From Roseomonas sp. HF4 (GTDB lineage Bacteria; Pseudomonadota; Alphaproteobacteria; Acetobacterales; Acetobacteraceae), in NCBI RefSeq assembly GCF_005222755.1, contig NZ_STGD01000016.1:1-64000 (forward strand): a stretch of 64,000 bases of DNA, given 5' to 3'. Below are positions 17,740-26,617 of this stretch, one piece after another. The position numbers were made by a program, and so were the translations under genes. The notes under the pieces are model-generated. The model saw only the letters and a program-made list of their open reading frames with translations. It was not told the DNA's origin and did not search any database. Positions within the stretch are counted from its first letter, which is position 1, and each line of letters starts with the position of its first letter.

Positions 17740-20384
17740 CCGCCCAGCGCCGCCTTCACCGCGGCCAGCGCGTCCGCCGCCTTGTCGGCATCCGGCCCGC
17801 CGGCCTGCGCCATGTCCGGCCGCCCGCCGCCGCCCTTGCCGCCGACCGCGGCGCTGGCGGCGCGCACCAGCGCCACCGCGTCGGCGCGGCCCTTGGCACC
17901 CTCGCCGATGCCGACGACGATGCTGGCCTTGCCCTCGGCGGTCGAGACCAGCGCCACCACATCCGCCGTGCCGCCTTTCAGGATCGCCTCCGCCAGGCCC
18001 TTGAGGTCGCGGGCGGGCACCTCGCCCAGGTCGCGCAGCGCGACGCGCAGCCCGGCCACCGTCTCGACCTCCGCCCCGCCGCCGCCGGTCGCGAGCTTCT
18101 TGCGCAGCTCCGCGACCTCGCGTTCCAGCTTGCGGCGGTCCTCGACCAGCGCGGCGATGCGGCCGGCCAATTCGCCGGGCTGCGCCTTCAGCACCGCGGC
18201 GGCGGCGATCAGGCTCTCCTCCATGCCCGCGACATGCGCGAGCGCGGCATCGCCGGTGACCGCCTCCACGCGCCGCACGCCGGCGGCGACCGCGCCCTCG
18301 GCCACGATCTTGAACAGGCCGATGTCGCCGGTGCGCCGCACATGCGTGCCGCCGCAGAGTTCCAGCGAATAGACACCGTGCTTCTCGACCGCGGCGGCGT
18401 CATGGCCCATGCCGACGACGCGCACCTCCTCGCCGTATTTCTCGCCGAACAGCGCCATGGCGCCGGCCTCGACCGCGGCTTCCGGCGTCATCAGGCGGGT
18501 GACGACCTCGGCATTCTCGCGGATGCGGGCATTCACCTCGGCCTCGACCCAGTGCAGATCCTCCTCGGTCATCGGCACGGGCTGGGAGACGTCGAAGCGC
18601 AGCCGGTCGGGCGCGTTGAGCGAGCCCTTCTGCGCCACATGCGTGCCGAGCCGCCGGCGCAGCGCCTCGTGCAGCAGGTGCGTCGCCGAATGATGCGCGC
18701 GGATGCGCGAGCGGCGCTCATGCGCGACCTCCGCCTGCACCGCGAGGCCGAGGGTCGCCTCGCCGTGCACGACGGTGCCGAGGTGCACATACAGCGCGCC
18801 GAGCTTCTTCTGCGTGTCGCGCACCTCGATCCGGCAGGCGTCGCCGGCCTGGATGATGCCGGTGTCGCCCACCTGGCCGCCGGATTCCGCGTAGAAGGGC
18901 GTCTGGTTCAGCAGCACCGCGACCTCGGTGCCGATGGGCGCGCGATCGGCCGGCTTGCCGTCCACCACCAGGGCGACGATCTCGCCCTCCGCGGTCTCGG
19001 TCGTGTAGCCGAGGAACTCGCTGGCGCCGGCCTTCTCCTTGAGGTCGAACCACACGCCCTCGGTCGCGGCCTCGCCCGACCCGGCCCAGGCGGCGCGGGC
19101 GCGCTTGCGCTGCTCGGCCATGGCGGCGTTGAAGCCCTCCACGTCCACCGGCCGGCCCTCGGCGCGCAGCGCGTCCTGCGTCAGGTCGAGCGGGAAGCCG
19201 AAGGTGTCATAGAGCCGGAAGGCGACGTCGCCGGGCAGGGTCTGGCCGGAGCCGAGCCGCGCCGTCTCCTCCGCCAGCAGCCCGAGGCCGCGTTCGAGCA
19301 GGGAGCGGAAGCGGGTTTCCTCGAGCCGCAGCGTCTCGGAGATCAGTGCCTCGGCGCGGACCAGTTCCGGATAGGCGCCGCCCATCTGGCGCACCAGCGC
19401 CGGCAGCAGCCTGTGCATCAGCGGATCGCGCGATCCCATCATGTGCGCGTGGCGCATCGCGCGGCGCAGGATCCGGCGCAGCACGTAGCCGCGGCCCTCA
19501 TTCGACGGCAGCACGCCATCCGCGATCAGGAAGGCGCCGGCGCGCAGGTGGTCGGCCACCACGCGGTGGCTGCTGCGGAACGGCCCGTCGGGCTCCTGGC
19601 CGGTCGCTTCCGCGCTGGCCAGGATGATCGCGCGCAGCGTGTCGGTGTCGTAGTTGTCGTGCTTGCCCTGCAGGATGGCGGCGAATCGCTCCAGCCCCAT
19701 GCCGGTGTCGATGGACGGGCGCGGCAGCGGGTTGCGCGTGCCGGGCGGGTCCTCGAGGAACTGCATGAACACCAGGTTCCAGATCTCGATGAAGCGGTCG
19801 CCGTCCTCGTCCGGGCTGCCGGGCGGGCCGCCGGGGATCTTGTCGCCATGGTCGAAGAAGATCTCGGAGCACGGGCCGCAGGGGCCGGTGTCGCCCATGC
19901 GCCAGAAATTGTCGGAGGTGCTGATCCGGATGATGCGGCTGTCGGGCAGCCCCGCCACCTTCTTCCAGATCGCCGGCGCTTCCTCGTCCTCGGAATAGAC
20001 GGTGACCAGCAGGCGGTCCTTCGGCAGGCCGAAATCCTTCGTCAGCAACTCCCACGCGTAGGGGATCGCCTGCTCCTTGAAGTAGTCGCCGAAGGAGAAG
20101 TTCCCCAGCATCTCGAAGAAGGTGTGATGGCGCGCGGTGTAGCCGACATTGTCCAGGTCGTTGTGCTTGCCGCCCGCGCGGACCGATTTCTGCGCAGTGG
20201 TGGCGCGGCTGTAGGGGCGCTTCTCCTGCCCGGTGAAGACGTTCTTGAACTGCACCATGCCCGAATTGGCGAACATGAGCGTCGGGTCGTTGCGCGGCAC
20301 CAGCGGGCTGCTCTCCACCACCTCGTGCCCGTTGCGGCGGAAGTAGTCGAGGAAGGTGGCGCGGATGTCGTTGCTGCTCGTCAT
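17736..20384 (-). CDS. alaS: Alanyl-tRNA synthetase
   Basis: A full-length 882-residue AlaRS. The class II catalytic core comes first ([82 protein letters not shown]). The editing domain follows with zinc-site motifs [17 protein letters not shown] and [17 protein letters not shown]. The C-Ala domain is at the end (ending [20 protein letters not shown]). ATG 20384 has AGGAC upstream. It leads a translationally coupled trio with the P1 peptidase and a secreted protein. Bases 20385-20536 upstream hold no gene; its promoter should be there. Confidence 0.98.
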   Translation of the reverse strand: MTSSNDIRATFLDYFRRNGHEVVESSPLVPRNDPTLMFANSGMVQFKNVFTGQEKRPYSRATTAQKSVRAGGKHNDLDNVGYTARHHTFFEMLGNFSFGDYFKEQAIPYAWELLTKDFGLPKDRLLVTVYSEDEEAPAIWKKVAGLPDSRIIRISTSDNFWRMGDTGPCGPCSEIFFDHGDKIPGGPPGSPDEDGDRFIEIWNLVFMQFLEDPPGTRNPLPRPSIDTGMGLERFAAILQGKHDNYDTDTLRAIILASAEATGQEPDGPFRSSHRVVADHLRAGAFLIADGVLPSNEGRGYVLRRILRRAMRHAHMMGSRDPLMHRLLPALVRQMGGAYPELVRAEALISETLRLEETRFRSLLERGLGLLAEETARLGSGQTLPGDVAFRLYDTFGFPLDLTQDALRAEGRPVDVEGFNAAMAEQRKRARAAWAGSGEAATEGVWFDLKEKAGASEFLGYTTETAEGEIVALVVDGKPADRAPIGTEVAVLLNQTPFYAESGGQVGDTGIIQAGDACRIEVRDTQKKLGALYVHLGTVVHGEATLGLAVQAEVAHERRSRIRAHHSATHLLHEALRRRLGTHVAQKGSLNAPDRLRFDVSQPVPMTEEDLHWVEAEVNARIRENAEVVTRLMTPEAAVEAGAMALFGEKYGEEVRVVGMGHDAAAVEKHGVYSLELCGGTHVRRTGDIGLFKIVAEGAVAAGVRRVEAVTGDAALAHVAGMEESLIAAAAVLKAQPGELAGRIAALVEDRRKLEREVAELRKKLATGGGGAEVETVAGLRVALRDLGEVPARDLKGLAEAILKGGTADVVALVSTAEGKASIVVGIGEGAKGRADAVALVRAASAAVGGKGGGGRPDMAQAGGPDADKAADALAAVKAALGG

Positions 20385-20536
20385 GTCCTGCCCGTCGCGT
20401 CGCCCGCATGCCGTCCGACCGGAAAGCGCGGCATTTCAAAGGCGCGACAGGTAGCGCGCGGGGGGCGGGGCGTGAAGGGGCACGCGGGCCATGGCGCCCG
20501 GGGTCCGGTGCCGGGCCGGGTGTCGCAGCGGGGTCG

Positions 20537-20761
20537 TCAGCGCCGCGGCTTGGCCGGCGGGGGCCTGGCTGCCTCGCGTGCTTCCTCGGCGGCGCGCTCC
20601 CGTTGCTCCGGCTCGCGGCCGAAATCCGGGCCGCCTTCCTTGCGTTCGTCCGGGCGCTGCCGGGCGCGCGGGCCGATGCGGGGCGGGCTCACCGCCTCCG
20701 GGGGCGGCAGGTCGCGGGCGGGGCGCGGCGGCTTCCCGCCCGGTTCGGGCTTCCTGGCCAT
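20537..20761 (-). CDS. Small charged proline-rich hypothetical protein
   Basis: A 74-residue, very hydrophilic peptide starting MARKPEPGGKPPRPARDLPP and continuing with a Glu/Arg/Gln-rich stretch (EPEQRERAAEEAREAARPP). It is probably disordered. The ATG at 20761 has a good GGAAAGGAAC ribosome-binding site, which is the main support. It follows nrdA on the same strand after about 90 bp and could share its transcript. No family is recognised. Confidence 0.5.
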   Translation of the reverse strand: MARKPEPGGKPPRPARDLPPPEAVSPPRIGPRARQRPDERKEGGPDFGREPEQRERAAEEAREAARPPPAKPRR

Positions 20762-20852
20762 GGCGTTCCTTTCCCGCCCGGTCTGATCCGGGCGGACGCC
20801 ATCATACTCCGCTTCCCAAGCAGCCGCAGCCGCGAGGCAGCACCAGCCTGGC

Positions 20853-22718
20853 CTACTGGCAGGCCAGGCATTCCTCGTAGTTGTTGCCGTTCGCGGCCGG
20901 CGCGGCGGCCACGGCCGCCAGGCGCACCGGGGCGCCGCTCGGCACGTGGGCTGCCATGATGTCGCCCTGGCCGACCACCTTCTCGCTGATCGTATCCGCC
21001 CGCTGGATCGACAGCGACCGGCAGTAGTAGAGCGACTTCACGCCCTTCTTCCACGCCATCATGTGGATCTGGTGCAGGTCGCGCTTGTGGACATTGGCAG
21101 GCAGGAAGACGTTCACCGACTGCGACTGGCAGATATACGGCGTGCGGTCGGCGGCATGCTCGACCACCCAGCGCTGGTCGAGCTCGAACGCGGTCTTGAA
21201 CACCGCCTTCTCCTGCTCGCTCAGGAAGTCGAGGTGCTGGACGGACCCCTTGGTGACCGTGATCGAGGTCCAGGTGTCCTCGTCGTTCCGGCCGTGCTTC
21301 TCCAGCACGCTTGCCAGGTACGGGTTGCGCACGATGAAGGAGCCCGACAGCGTCTTGTGGTTGTAGACATTGGCCGCGATCGGCTCGATGCCCGGGCTGG
21401 CGCCGCCGCAGATGATGCTGATCGACGCCGTCGGCGCGATCGCCATCTTGTTCGAGAAACGCTCCATGAAGCCGTATTCGGCGGCATCGGGGCAGGGCCC
21501 GCGCTCCTCGGCCAGCAGGCGCGACGCGGCGTCAGCCTGCTCCCGCACGTGCTTGAACATCTTCTTGTTCCAGACCTTCGCGACGACACTCTCGAAGGGC
21601 ACGTTCATCTTCTGCAGGAACGAATGGAAGCCCATCACGCCGAGGCCGACGGAGCGCTCGCGCATCGCGCTGTACTTCGCCCGAGCCATCGAATCGGGTG
21701 CCGTGTCGATGAAGGACTGCAGCACGTTGTCGAGGAAGCGCATCACGTCGGTGATGAAGAGTGGATCGTCCTTCCACTCGAACCAGGTCTCGCAGTTGAG
21801 CGAGGAGAGGCAGCAGACCGCCGTCCGCTCCTGGCCGTGCTGGTCGATCCCCGTGGGCAGCGTGATCTCGGAGCAGAGGTTCGACGTCTTCACCTCGAGG
21901 CCCGAGAGCTTGTGGTGCTCCGGCCGCGCGCGGTTCACGTGGTCGGAATAGATGATGTAGGGCTCGCCCGTCTCGATCCGCGCCGTGAGGATGCGGATCC
22001 AGAGGCCGCGCGCCGAGACCTTGCGCATCAGCGCGCCATCCTTGGGGGAGACCAGCGCCCAGTCCTCGTCGGCCTCGACCGCGCGCATGAAGGCGTCGGG
22101 GATCAGCACGCCATGGTGCAGGTTCAGCGCCTTGCGGTTCGGATCGCCGCCGGTCGGGCGCCGCATCTCGAGGAATTCCTCGATCTCCGGGTGGTTCACC
22201 GGCAGGTAGCAAGCGGCCGAGCCGCGGCGCAGGCTCCCCTGGCTGATCGCGAGCGTCAGGCTGTCCATCACCCGAATGAACGGAATGACGCCCGAGGTCT
22301 TGCCGTTGCGGCCGACCTTCTCGCCGATGCCGCGCAGATTCCCCCAGTAGGAGCCGATGCCGCCGCCCTTGGCCGCCAGCCAGACATTCTCGTTCCAGAG
22401 GCCGACGATGCCATCGAGGCTGTCGGACGCCTCGTTCAGGAAGCAGGAGATCGGCAGGCCCCGCGTCGTGCCGCCATTGGACAGTACCGGCGTCGCCGGC
22501 ATGAACCAGAGGCGCGAGATGTAGTCGTAGATCCGCTGCGCATGGGCCGCGTCGTCGCCATAGGCGGACGCCACGCGGGCGAACAGGTCCTGGTAGGACT
22601 CGCCCGGCAGCAGGTAGCGGTCATTGAGCGTTGCCTTGCCGAAATCGGTCAGCAGCGCGTCGCGCGAACGATCGATGCGGACCTGACCGTGGCCCTCAAG
22701 CTGGACTGCGTCGAACAC
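20853..22718 (-). CDS. nrdA: Ribonucleoside-diphosphate reductase alpha subunit, class I, no ATP cone
   Basis: A 621-residue class I NrdA, reducing NDPs to dNDPs. It begins directly with the barrel-entry region (YISRLWFMPATPVLSNGGT, LPISCFLNEASDSLDGI). The radical-site motif NLCSEI, AVCCLSSLNCETWFEW, the MAIAPTASISIICGGASPGIEP block and the C-terminal redox CLACQ all follow. The usual N-terminal ATP-cone regulatory domain is missing, and an in-frame stop at 22740-22742 rules out an upstream extension. The start is GTG 22718. No nrdB is nearby in either direction, so the beta subunit must be elsewhere. Upstream there is an inverted repeat that could be a regulator site. Confidence 0.95.
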   Translation of the reverse strand: MFDAVQLEGHGQVRIDRSRDALLTDFGKATLNDRYLLPGESYQDLFARVASAYGDDAAHAQRIYDYISRLWFMPATPVLSNGGTTRGLPISCFLNEASDSLDGIVGLWNENVWLAAKGGGIGSYWGNLRGIGEKVGRNGKTSGVIPFIRVMDSLTLAISQGSLRRGSAACYLPVNHPEIEEFLEMRRPTGGDPNRKALNLHHGVLIPDAFMRAVEADEDWALVSPKDGALMRKVSARGLWIRILTARIETGEPYIIYSDHVNRARPEHHKLSGLEVKTSNLCSEITLPTGIDQHGQERTAVCCLSSLNCETWFEWKDDPLFITDVMRFLDNVLQSFIDTAPDSMARAKYSAMRERSVGLGVMGFHSFLQKMNVPFESVVAKVWNKKMFKHVREQADAASRLLAEERGPCPDAAEYGFMERFSNKMAIAPTASISIICGGASPGIEPIAANVYNHKTLSGSFIVRNPYLASVLEKHGRNDEDTWTSITVTKGSVQHLDFLSEQEKAVFKTAFELDQRWVVEHAADRTPYICQSQSVNVFLPANVHKRDLHQIHMMAWKKGVKSLYYCRSLSIQRADTISEKVVGQGDIMAAHVPSGAPVRLAAVAAAPAANGNNYEECLACQ

Positions 22719-22783
22719 CGATAAGACCCCCCGGAAAACTTATCCCCTAGGACGGCATCCTGCCGCCGCGGGGGGATGGGAAA

Positions 22784-22798
22784 CAAGATGTAGTCTTG
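22784..22798. promoter_or_regulatory. Inverted repeat upstream of nrdA, possible NrdR-type site
   Basis: CAAGA-TGTAG-TCTTG lies 66-80 bp before the nrdA start, where NrdR boxes usually sit. The match to the family consensus is only partial and no second box at a helical spacing was found, so this is a weak candidate. Confidence 0.3.
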
Positions 22799-22838
22799 CC
22801 ACAGTTCCGTCACCACCACATCGGGTGGGCGAGAGAGG

Positions 22839-22868
22839 ACTTGCCAAACGCCGCAGACCTGCCAAACG
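22839..22868. repeat. Direct repeats ACYTGCCAAACG between nrdA and a Bug gene
   Basis: ACTTGCCAAACG at 22839-22850 recurs as ACCTGCCAAACG at 22857-22868, an 18-bp period. Both lie in the divergent intergenic region 22719-22989 and might bind a regulator. The rest of the gap contains the promoters of both genes but nothing else that I can name. Confidence 0.45.
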
Positions 22869-22989
22869 ATGTTACATGTTCCCGTTTCGTTCATTATCGG
22901 CATCGCCACCTCCGGCGCAAGGCGGGACTTTTCCACAGCCCCGAACCGCCGCACTCTGTCGGCCCAAGCACCCGGAGCCGGAACCCGAC

Positions 22990-23970
22990 ATGACCCGCCT
23001 GCCACGCCGCAGCCTCCTCGCCACCCCCATCGCGGGGCTCGCCGCCCCCGCCCTCGCGCAGGCACCCTGGCCGACCCGGCCCGTCCGCATCGTCGTGCCC
23101 TTCGGCACCGGCGGCGGCACCGACATCACCACCCGGCTGATCCAGCCCCGCCTGGCCGAGATCCTGGGCCAGGCCGTCGTGATCGAGAACCGCCCCGGCG
23201 CCGGCGGCGTGGTCGGCACCGACTACGTGGCGAAGCAGCCGCCGAACGGGGAGACCTTCGTCCTGTCGACCCTGTCGCCCATCGCGCTCGCCCGGGGCCT
23301 GCCCGCGCCCGTGCCCTTCGATGCGCGGCGCGACCTGGTCGCCATCGCGCCCACGGTCTTCGTGCCGATCGCCATGGCCATCACGACCCGCAACTTCGCG
23401 CCCCGCACGGCGGCCGAGTTCGTCGCGGCCCTCCGGGCCGCGCCCGGCCGCTACCAGTACGGGTCGTCGGGAATCGGCACCTCGGGGCACATCGCCTCGG
23501 CCACCTTCTGCATCAAGACGAACACCCAGGCGGTCCACGTGCCCTATCGCGGCGGCGGCCAGGTCTTCGCGGCGCTCACGGCCGGGGAGATCCAGTTCTG
23601 CTCGGACATCCCCTCCATCCTGAAGGGCTTCCAGGAAGGCGGCACCGCGCGCGTCATCTTCGTCGCGACCGACCAGCGGTCATCCCTGCTGCCCGACGTG
23701 CCGACGGCCGCCGAGGCCGGCATCCCGGGCTACAAGGCCTATTCCTGGTACGGCTTCTTCGCGCCCCGCGGCACGGCGCAGCACGTGGTGGACCGGATGG
23801 CGGCGGCGGTGGACCAGGCGCTCGCCGACCCCGTCATCAACGGGCGCCTCGAGGAGATGGGCACCCCCGCCATGCGCGGCTACACGCCCGAACGCTTCGC
23901 GCGCTACGTGCGCGACGAGATCGACCTCTGGGAGCCAGAGGTGCGGGCGCTGGGGATCCGGGCGGAGTAG
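22990..23970 (+). CDS. Bug-family tripartite tricarboxylate transporter receptor
   Basis: A 326-residue periplasmic solute-binding protein. It has a signal peptide (MTRLPRRSLLATPIAGLAAP, twin-arginine-like) and the Bug landmarks WPTRPVRIVVPFGTGGGTD, VIENRPGAGGVVGTDYVAK, YGSSGIGTSGHIAS, VPYRGGGQVFAALTAGEI and LPDVPTAAEAGIPGY. Family members bind carboxylated ligands and deliver them to TctAB permeases. No tctA or tctB is nearby, as is usual for the many orphan Bug genes in this group. It diverges from nrdA. The ligand is unknown. Confidence 0.92.
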   Translation: MTRLPRRSLLATPIAGLAAPALAQAPWPTRPVRIVVPFGTGGGTDITTRLIQPRLAEILGQAVVIENRPGAGGVVGTDYVAKQPPNGETFVLSTLSPIALARGLPAPVPFDARRDLVAIAPTVFVPIAMAITTRNFAPRTAAEFVAALRAAPGRYQYGSSGIGTSGHIASATFCIKTNTQAVHVPYRGGGQVFAALTAGEIQFCSDIPSILKGFQEGGTARVIFVATDQRSSLLPDVPTAAEAGIPGYKAYSWYGFFAPRGTAQHVVDRMAAAVDQALADPVINGRLEEMGTPAMRGYTPERFARYVRDEIDLWEPEVRALGIRAE

Positions 23971-23995
23971 GGCGAGCCGTCGCGCGGACAAGGCC

Positions 23996-24168
23996 GGGGG
24001 AGGAGAACCTCCCCCGAACCGGCTCCCCGCGACGTTGCTGCGCAGCGCCGCAGGGACCCCAAGCCCTCCCTTCCTTGGCACTTGGCGCCCATCCTCGAAG
24101 GTAGGGCGCCAAAGGACTAAGAAGGTTGTGGGGGGTCCGGGGGGAGAAGTTCCCTTCTCCCCCCCCCC
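23996..24168 (+). repeat. Composite palindromic repeat, copy C (long form)
   Basis: The head hairpin GGGGGAGGAGAACCTCCCCC is at 23996-24015. It is followed by an extra block GCGACGTTGCTGCGCAGCGC...GGACCCC shared only with copy I, then the central arms (CCTTCCTTGGCACTTGGCGC and GGCGCCAAAG...GAAGG), then TTGTGGGGGGTCC and the tail hairpin. It fills the gap between two convergent genes, so it may double as a bidirectional terminator. Confidence 0.88.
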
Positions 24169-24169
24169 T

Positions 24170-25795
24170 TCACCCCCCGCCCGCGTTGCGCCGCGCGAGC
24201 CGCATCCCGGCGATGTACCCCCAGGCCATGTTCGGCCCGATCGTCGTGCCCGTGCCGACGTTGCGCGTGCCGATCGGGCTCGCCATGGCGATGCCGGCCG
24301 CGAACAGCCCCGGGATGACGCTGCCGTCCGGGCGCAGCACCTCGGCATGTTCGTTCGTCCGCGCGCCCCCCTTGGTGCCGAGGATGGCGCGGCTGATCGG
24401 CAGGGCGATGAAGGGCGGGTGGGCGATCGGCTCGATTCCCGCCCGTCGCCGCTTGTCCCCGGCGGCGGCGGCGTCCGGGCGCGCGGGGCGGCCGAACGCC
24501 TCGTCCCGCCCCGCGGCGGCCGCGGCGTTGAAGCCGGCCACGCTCGCGGCCAGCGCCGCCGGCGGCAGGCCGGTCAGCGCCGCAAGCCCCGCGAGGTCGG
24601 GCGATTCGCGCAGCCAGCCGGGATCGGCCCGCGCCGCCCAGCGCGCCGGCGGCAGGCGTTCCAGCAGCCGGGAATCGCTGATCACCCAGGCCGGCAGGTG
24701 GACCGGCGCGCCCGTCGCGGGGTCGCGCGCATCCAGCGCCTCGCCGATGTTGAACGTCAGCTCGCTGACGAATCGCACCCCGTGCCGGTTCACCAGCATG
24801 GCGTTCGGCTCGGTGTGGAACGGCACGGGCTGCGCCAGGATGCGGCCCTGGTAGCGGACGGGAATCGACGGCGCGATGGTCGCCTGGTCCATCCGCGCGA
24901 GCGCCGCACCGGCCGCGGCCGCCATGCGCTGCCCGTCGCCCTCGTTGCCCGAGGGACTGCCGAGGTAGTCCACCGGCCCCGGGAAATGCCGCGCGAGCAG
25001 CCCGGCCTCCCATTCGAAGCCGCCGGTCGCGATGACCACGCCGCGCCGCGCCGCCCACGCCTCCCGCCGCCCGGCGCGCTCGACCACGGCGCCGGTCACG
25101 GTGCCGTCGGGCGCCTGCGTCAGTTCCATGGCGCGGGCACCGAGGAACACCTCCACCCCCTGGTCGAGGCACCCGCGCAGCAGCCCCGTGACCAGCGCCG
25201 TCCCCTTGCCCCGGCTGTTGGTCAGCCACCGCCAGAGCAGACGCGGCCAGAGCGAAAGCGCCGTCCGATAGGGCTTGTGATAGAGGTCGGTCGTCACCGC
25301 CTCGTGGTAGGTGAAGATCTCGGGGATGGTGGACCGCCGGATCCGGCGCGCGAATCGCCCCGCCCGCCAGCGACTGAGCGCGCGGGGACTGAGCATCCGC
25401 CCCCGGTCCTTGGCGCCGGGCAGGCCGCGCAGCGGGTCGGGCTCGGGCGTCAGCGCGAATCGGAGCGGCGTCGCGGCCTCGACGAAGCGCAGCATCTCGG
25501 GCCCCGCGCGCAGGAAGGCCTGCCAGAGCGCATCCTCCTCCGCCGCCCAGCCGGGCGGCGCGCCGGCACGGACATAGGCGAGCGCCTCCTCGACGCTGTC
25601 CTCGATGCCGGCGGCGGCGGCGTGGTGGTTGGCCGGCACCCAGGTGCCGGCGCCCGACATGGCGCTGGTACCGCCCAGCCGGTCTGTCTTCTCCAGCACC
25701 ACCACCGAAAGCCCCTGCGCGGCCGCGGTCAGCGCCGCCGTCAGCCCCGCCGAGCCCGAGCCCAGCACCAGCACATCCGTCCGGAAATCCACCAT
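24170..25795 (-). CDS. FAD-dependent dehydrogenase, 3-oxosteroid dehydrogenase/fumarate reductase-like
   Basis: A 541-residue flavoprotein of the FAD_binding_2 family. The N-terminal dinucleotide fold reads VLVLGSGSAGLTAALTAAAQ, followed by VLEKTDRLGGTSAMSGAGTWVPAN, which resembles 3-ketosteroid delta-1-dehydrogenases. A middle substrate domain and the C-terminal FAD block GLFAAGIAMASPIG, with NVGTGTTIGPNMAWGYIAG, follow. There is no signal peptide. The substrate is not certain; steroid or other cyclic ketones are possible. It is flanked on both sides by copies of the composite repeat and has no operon partner. Confidence 0.85.
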   Translation of the reverse strand: MVDFRTDVLVLGSGSAGLTAALTAAAQGLSVVVLEKTDRLGGTSAMSGAGTWVPANHHAAAAGIEDSVEEALAYVRAGAPPGWAAEEDALWQAFLRAGPEMLRFVEAATPLRFALTPEPDPLRGLPGAKDRGRMLSPRALSRWRAGRFARRIRRSTIPEIFTYHEAVTTDLYHKPYRTALSLWPRLLWRWLTNSRGKGTALVTGLLRGCLDQGVEVFLGARAMELTQAPDGTVTGAVVERAGRREAWAARRGVVIATGGFEWEAGLLARHFPGPVDYLGSPSGNEGDGQRMAAAAGAALARMDQATIAPSIPVRYQGRILAQPVPFHTEPNAMLVNRHGVRFVSELTFNIGEALDARDPATGAPVHLPAWVISDSRLLERLPPARWAARADPGWLRESPDLAGLAALTGLPPAALAASVAGFNAAAAAGRDEAFGRPARPDAAAAGDKRRRAGIEPIAHPPFIALPISRAILGTKGGARTNEHAEVLRPDGSVIPGLFAAGIAMASPIGTRNVGTGTTIGPNMAWGYIAGMRLARRNAGGG

Positions 25796-25830
25796 GCGCC
25801 GTCATCGCGCCGTGGGCGCCGTGCGGCAAG

Positions 25831-25890
25831 GGGGGGGGGAGAAGGGAACTTCTCCCCCCGCGCCCCCCTCAACCTTTTTTGGGACCCGGG
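25831..25890 (-). repeat. Composite palindromic repeat, copy D (partial)
   Basis: The tail hairpin (GGGGGAGAAGGGAACTTCTC then CCCCC) is followed by CTCAACCTTTTTTGGG, the beginning of the central arm, after which homology stops. Inverted orientation. The rest of 25891-26051 shows no gene. Confidence 0.75.
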
Positions 25891-26051
25891 GCGGGGCTGC
25901 GGGCCAGGGATCATGCGGCCGGCGGCGACAGCGCAGGTGAGGACGCGCTTCACCCCCATGGACCGCACCGATCGCCGCCATCCGCCGGCTTGATTGGCGC
26001 CGCCACGCGCGCGGGCGCAAATGACCGCCAGCAGCAACGAGGACCCGCGCC

Positions 26052-26537
26052 ATGACCGCCGCCATCCACCCCGCCACCCGCATCGGCCATGTCCACCTGA
26101 AGGTCGCAAACCTCGACCGCGCGCTCGGCTTCTGGCGGGACGTGATCGGGCTCGGGGAACAGCAGCGCCTCGGCGACCGCGCCGTGTTCCTCTCGGCCGG
26201 CGGCTACCACCACCACATCGCGCTCAACACGTGGGAGAGCCTGGACGGCGCCTGGCCGCCGCCGGGCACGACGGGGCTGTTCCATGTCGCGCTGCTCTAC
26301 CCGGACCGCGCCGCGCTGGCGGATGCGCTCAAGCGGTTGCTCGACGCCGGCTGGCCGCTGGAAGGCGCGTCGGACCATGGCGTGTCGGAAGCGATCTACC
26401 TGCGTGACCCGGACGGCAATGGGGTCGAGCTCTATCGCGACCGGGTGGAGGCGGAATGGCCGCGCGACGCGGCGGGGAACCTCGCGATGGTGACGCGGCG
26501 GCTCGACCTCGAGCAGTTGCTGGCCGCGGCGGCATGA
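26052..26537 (+). CDS. VOC-family (glyoxalase/extradiol dioxygenase-fold) protein
   Basis: A 161-residue protein of the vicinal-oxygen-chelate superfamily with the paired beta-alpha-beta fold. It starts GHVHLKVANLDRALGFWRDV, with a likely metal His in the first strand. A second His region, GGYHHHIALNTWES, and the C-terminal YLRDPDGNGVELYRDR with a metal Glu are the usual ligands. It resembles CatE-like ring-cleaving members; the true substrate is unknown. It stands alone and converges with the ABC-F operon across a hairpin repeat. Confidence 0.85.
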   Translation: MTAAIHPATRIGHVHLKVANLDRALGFWRDVIGLGEQQRLGDRAVFLSAGGYHHHIALNTWESLDGAWPPPGTTGLFHVALLYPDRAALADALKRLLDAGWPLEGASDHGVSEAIYLRDPDGNGVELYRDRVEAEWPRDAAGNLAMVTRRLDLEQLLAAAA

Positions 26538-26552
26538 GGCGCAACCGGAGAG

Positions 26553-26603
26553 GCATCGCCCCTCCGGACCACCCCGCCAAGGGCTTCAGGCCCTTGGAAC
26601 CCC
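26553..26603 (+). repeat. Hairpin repeat family 2, copy 2
   Basis: CCCTCCGGACCACCCCGCCA followed by the perfect stem-loop CCAAGGGC-TTCAG-GCCCTTGG. It lies in the gap between the convergent VOC and ABC-F genes, where it may act as a terminator for either. It matches the element inside the que operon at 5990. Confidence 0.8.
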
Positions 26604-26617
26604 CGACATGGCGGCCG

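Noticed and set aside
18234-20786. An 850-codon open frame antisense to alaS
   Set aside because: It mirrors the AlaRS codons, has no recognisable motif, and the minus-strand gene is unambiguous.
22649-23065. A 138-codon minus-strand frame over the nrdA upstream region
   Set aside because: It overlaps the nrdA start and the divergent promoter region, has no family similarity, and would compete with clear regulatory sequence.
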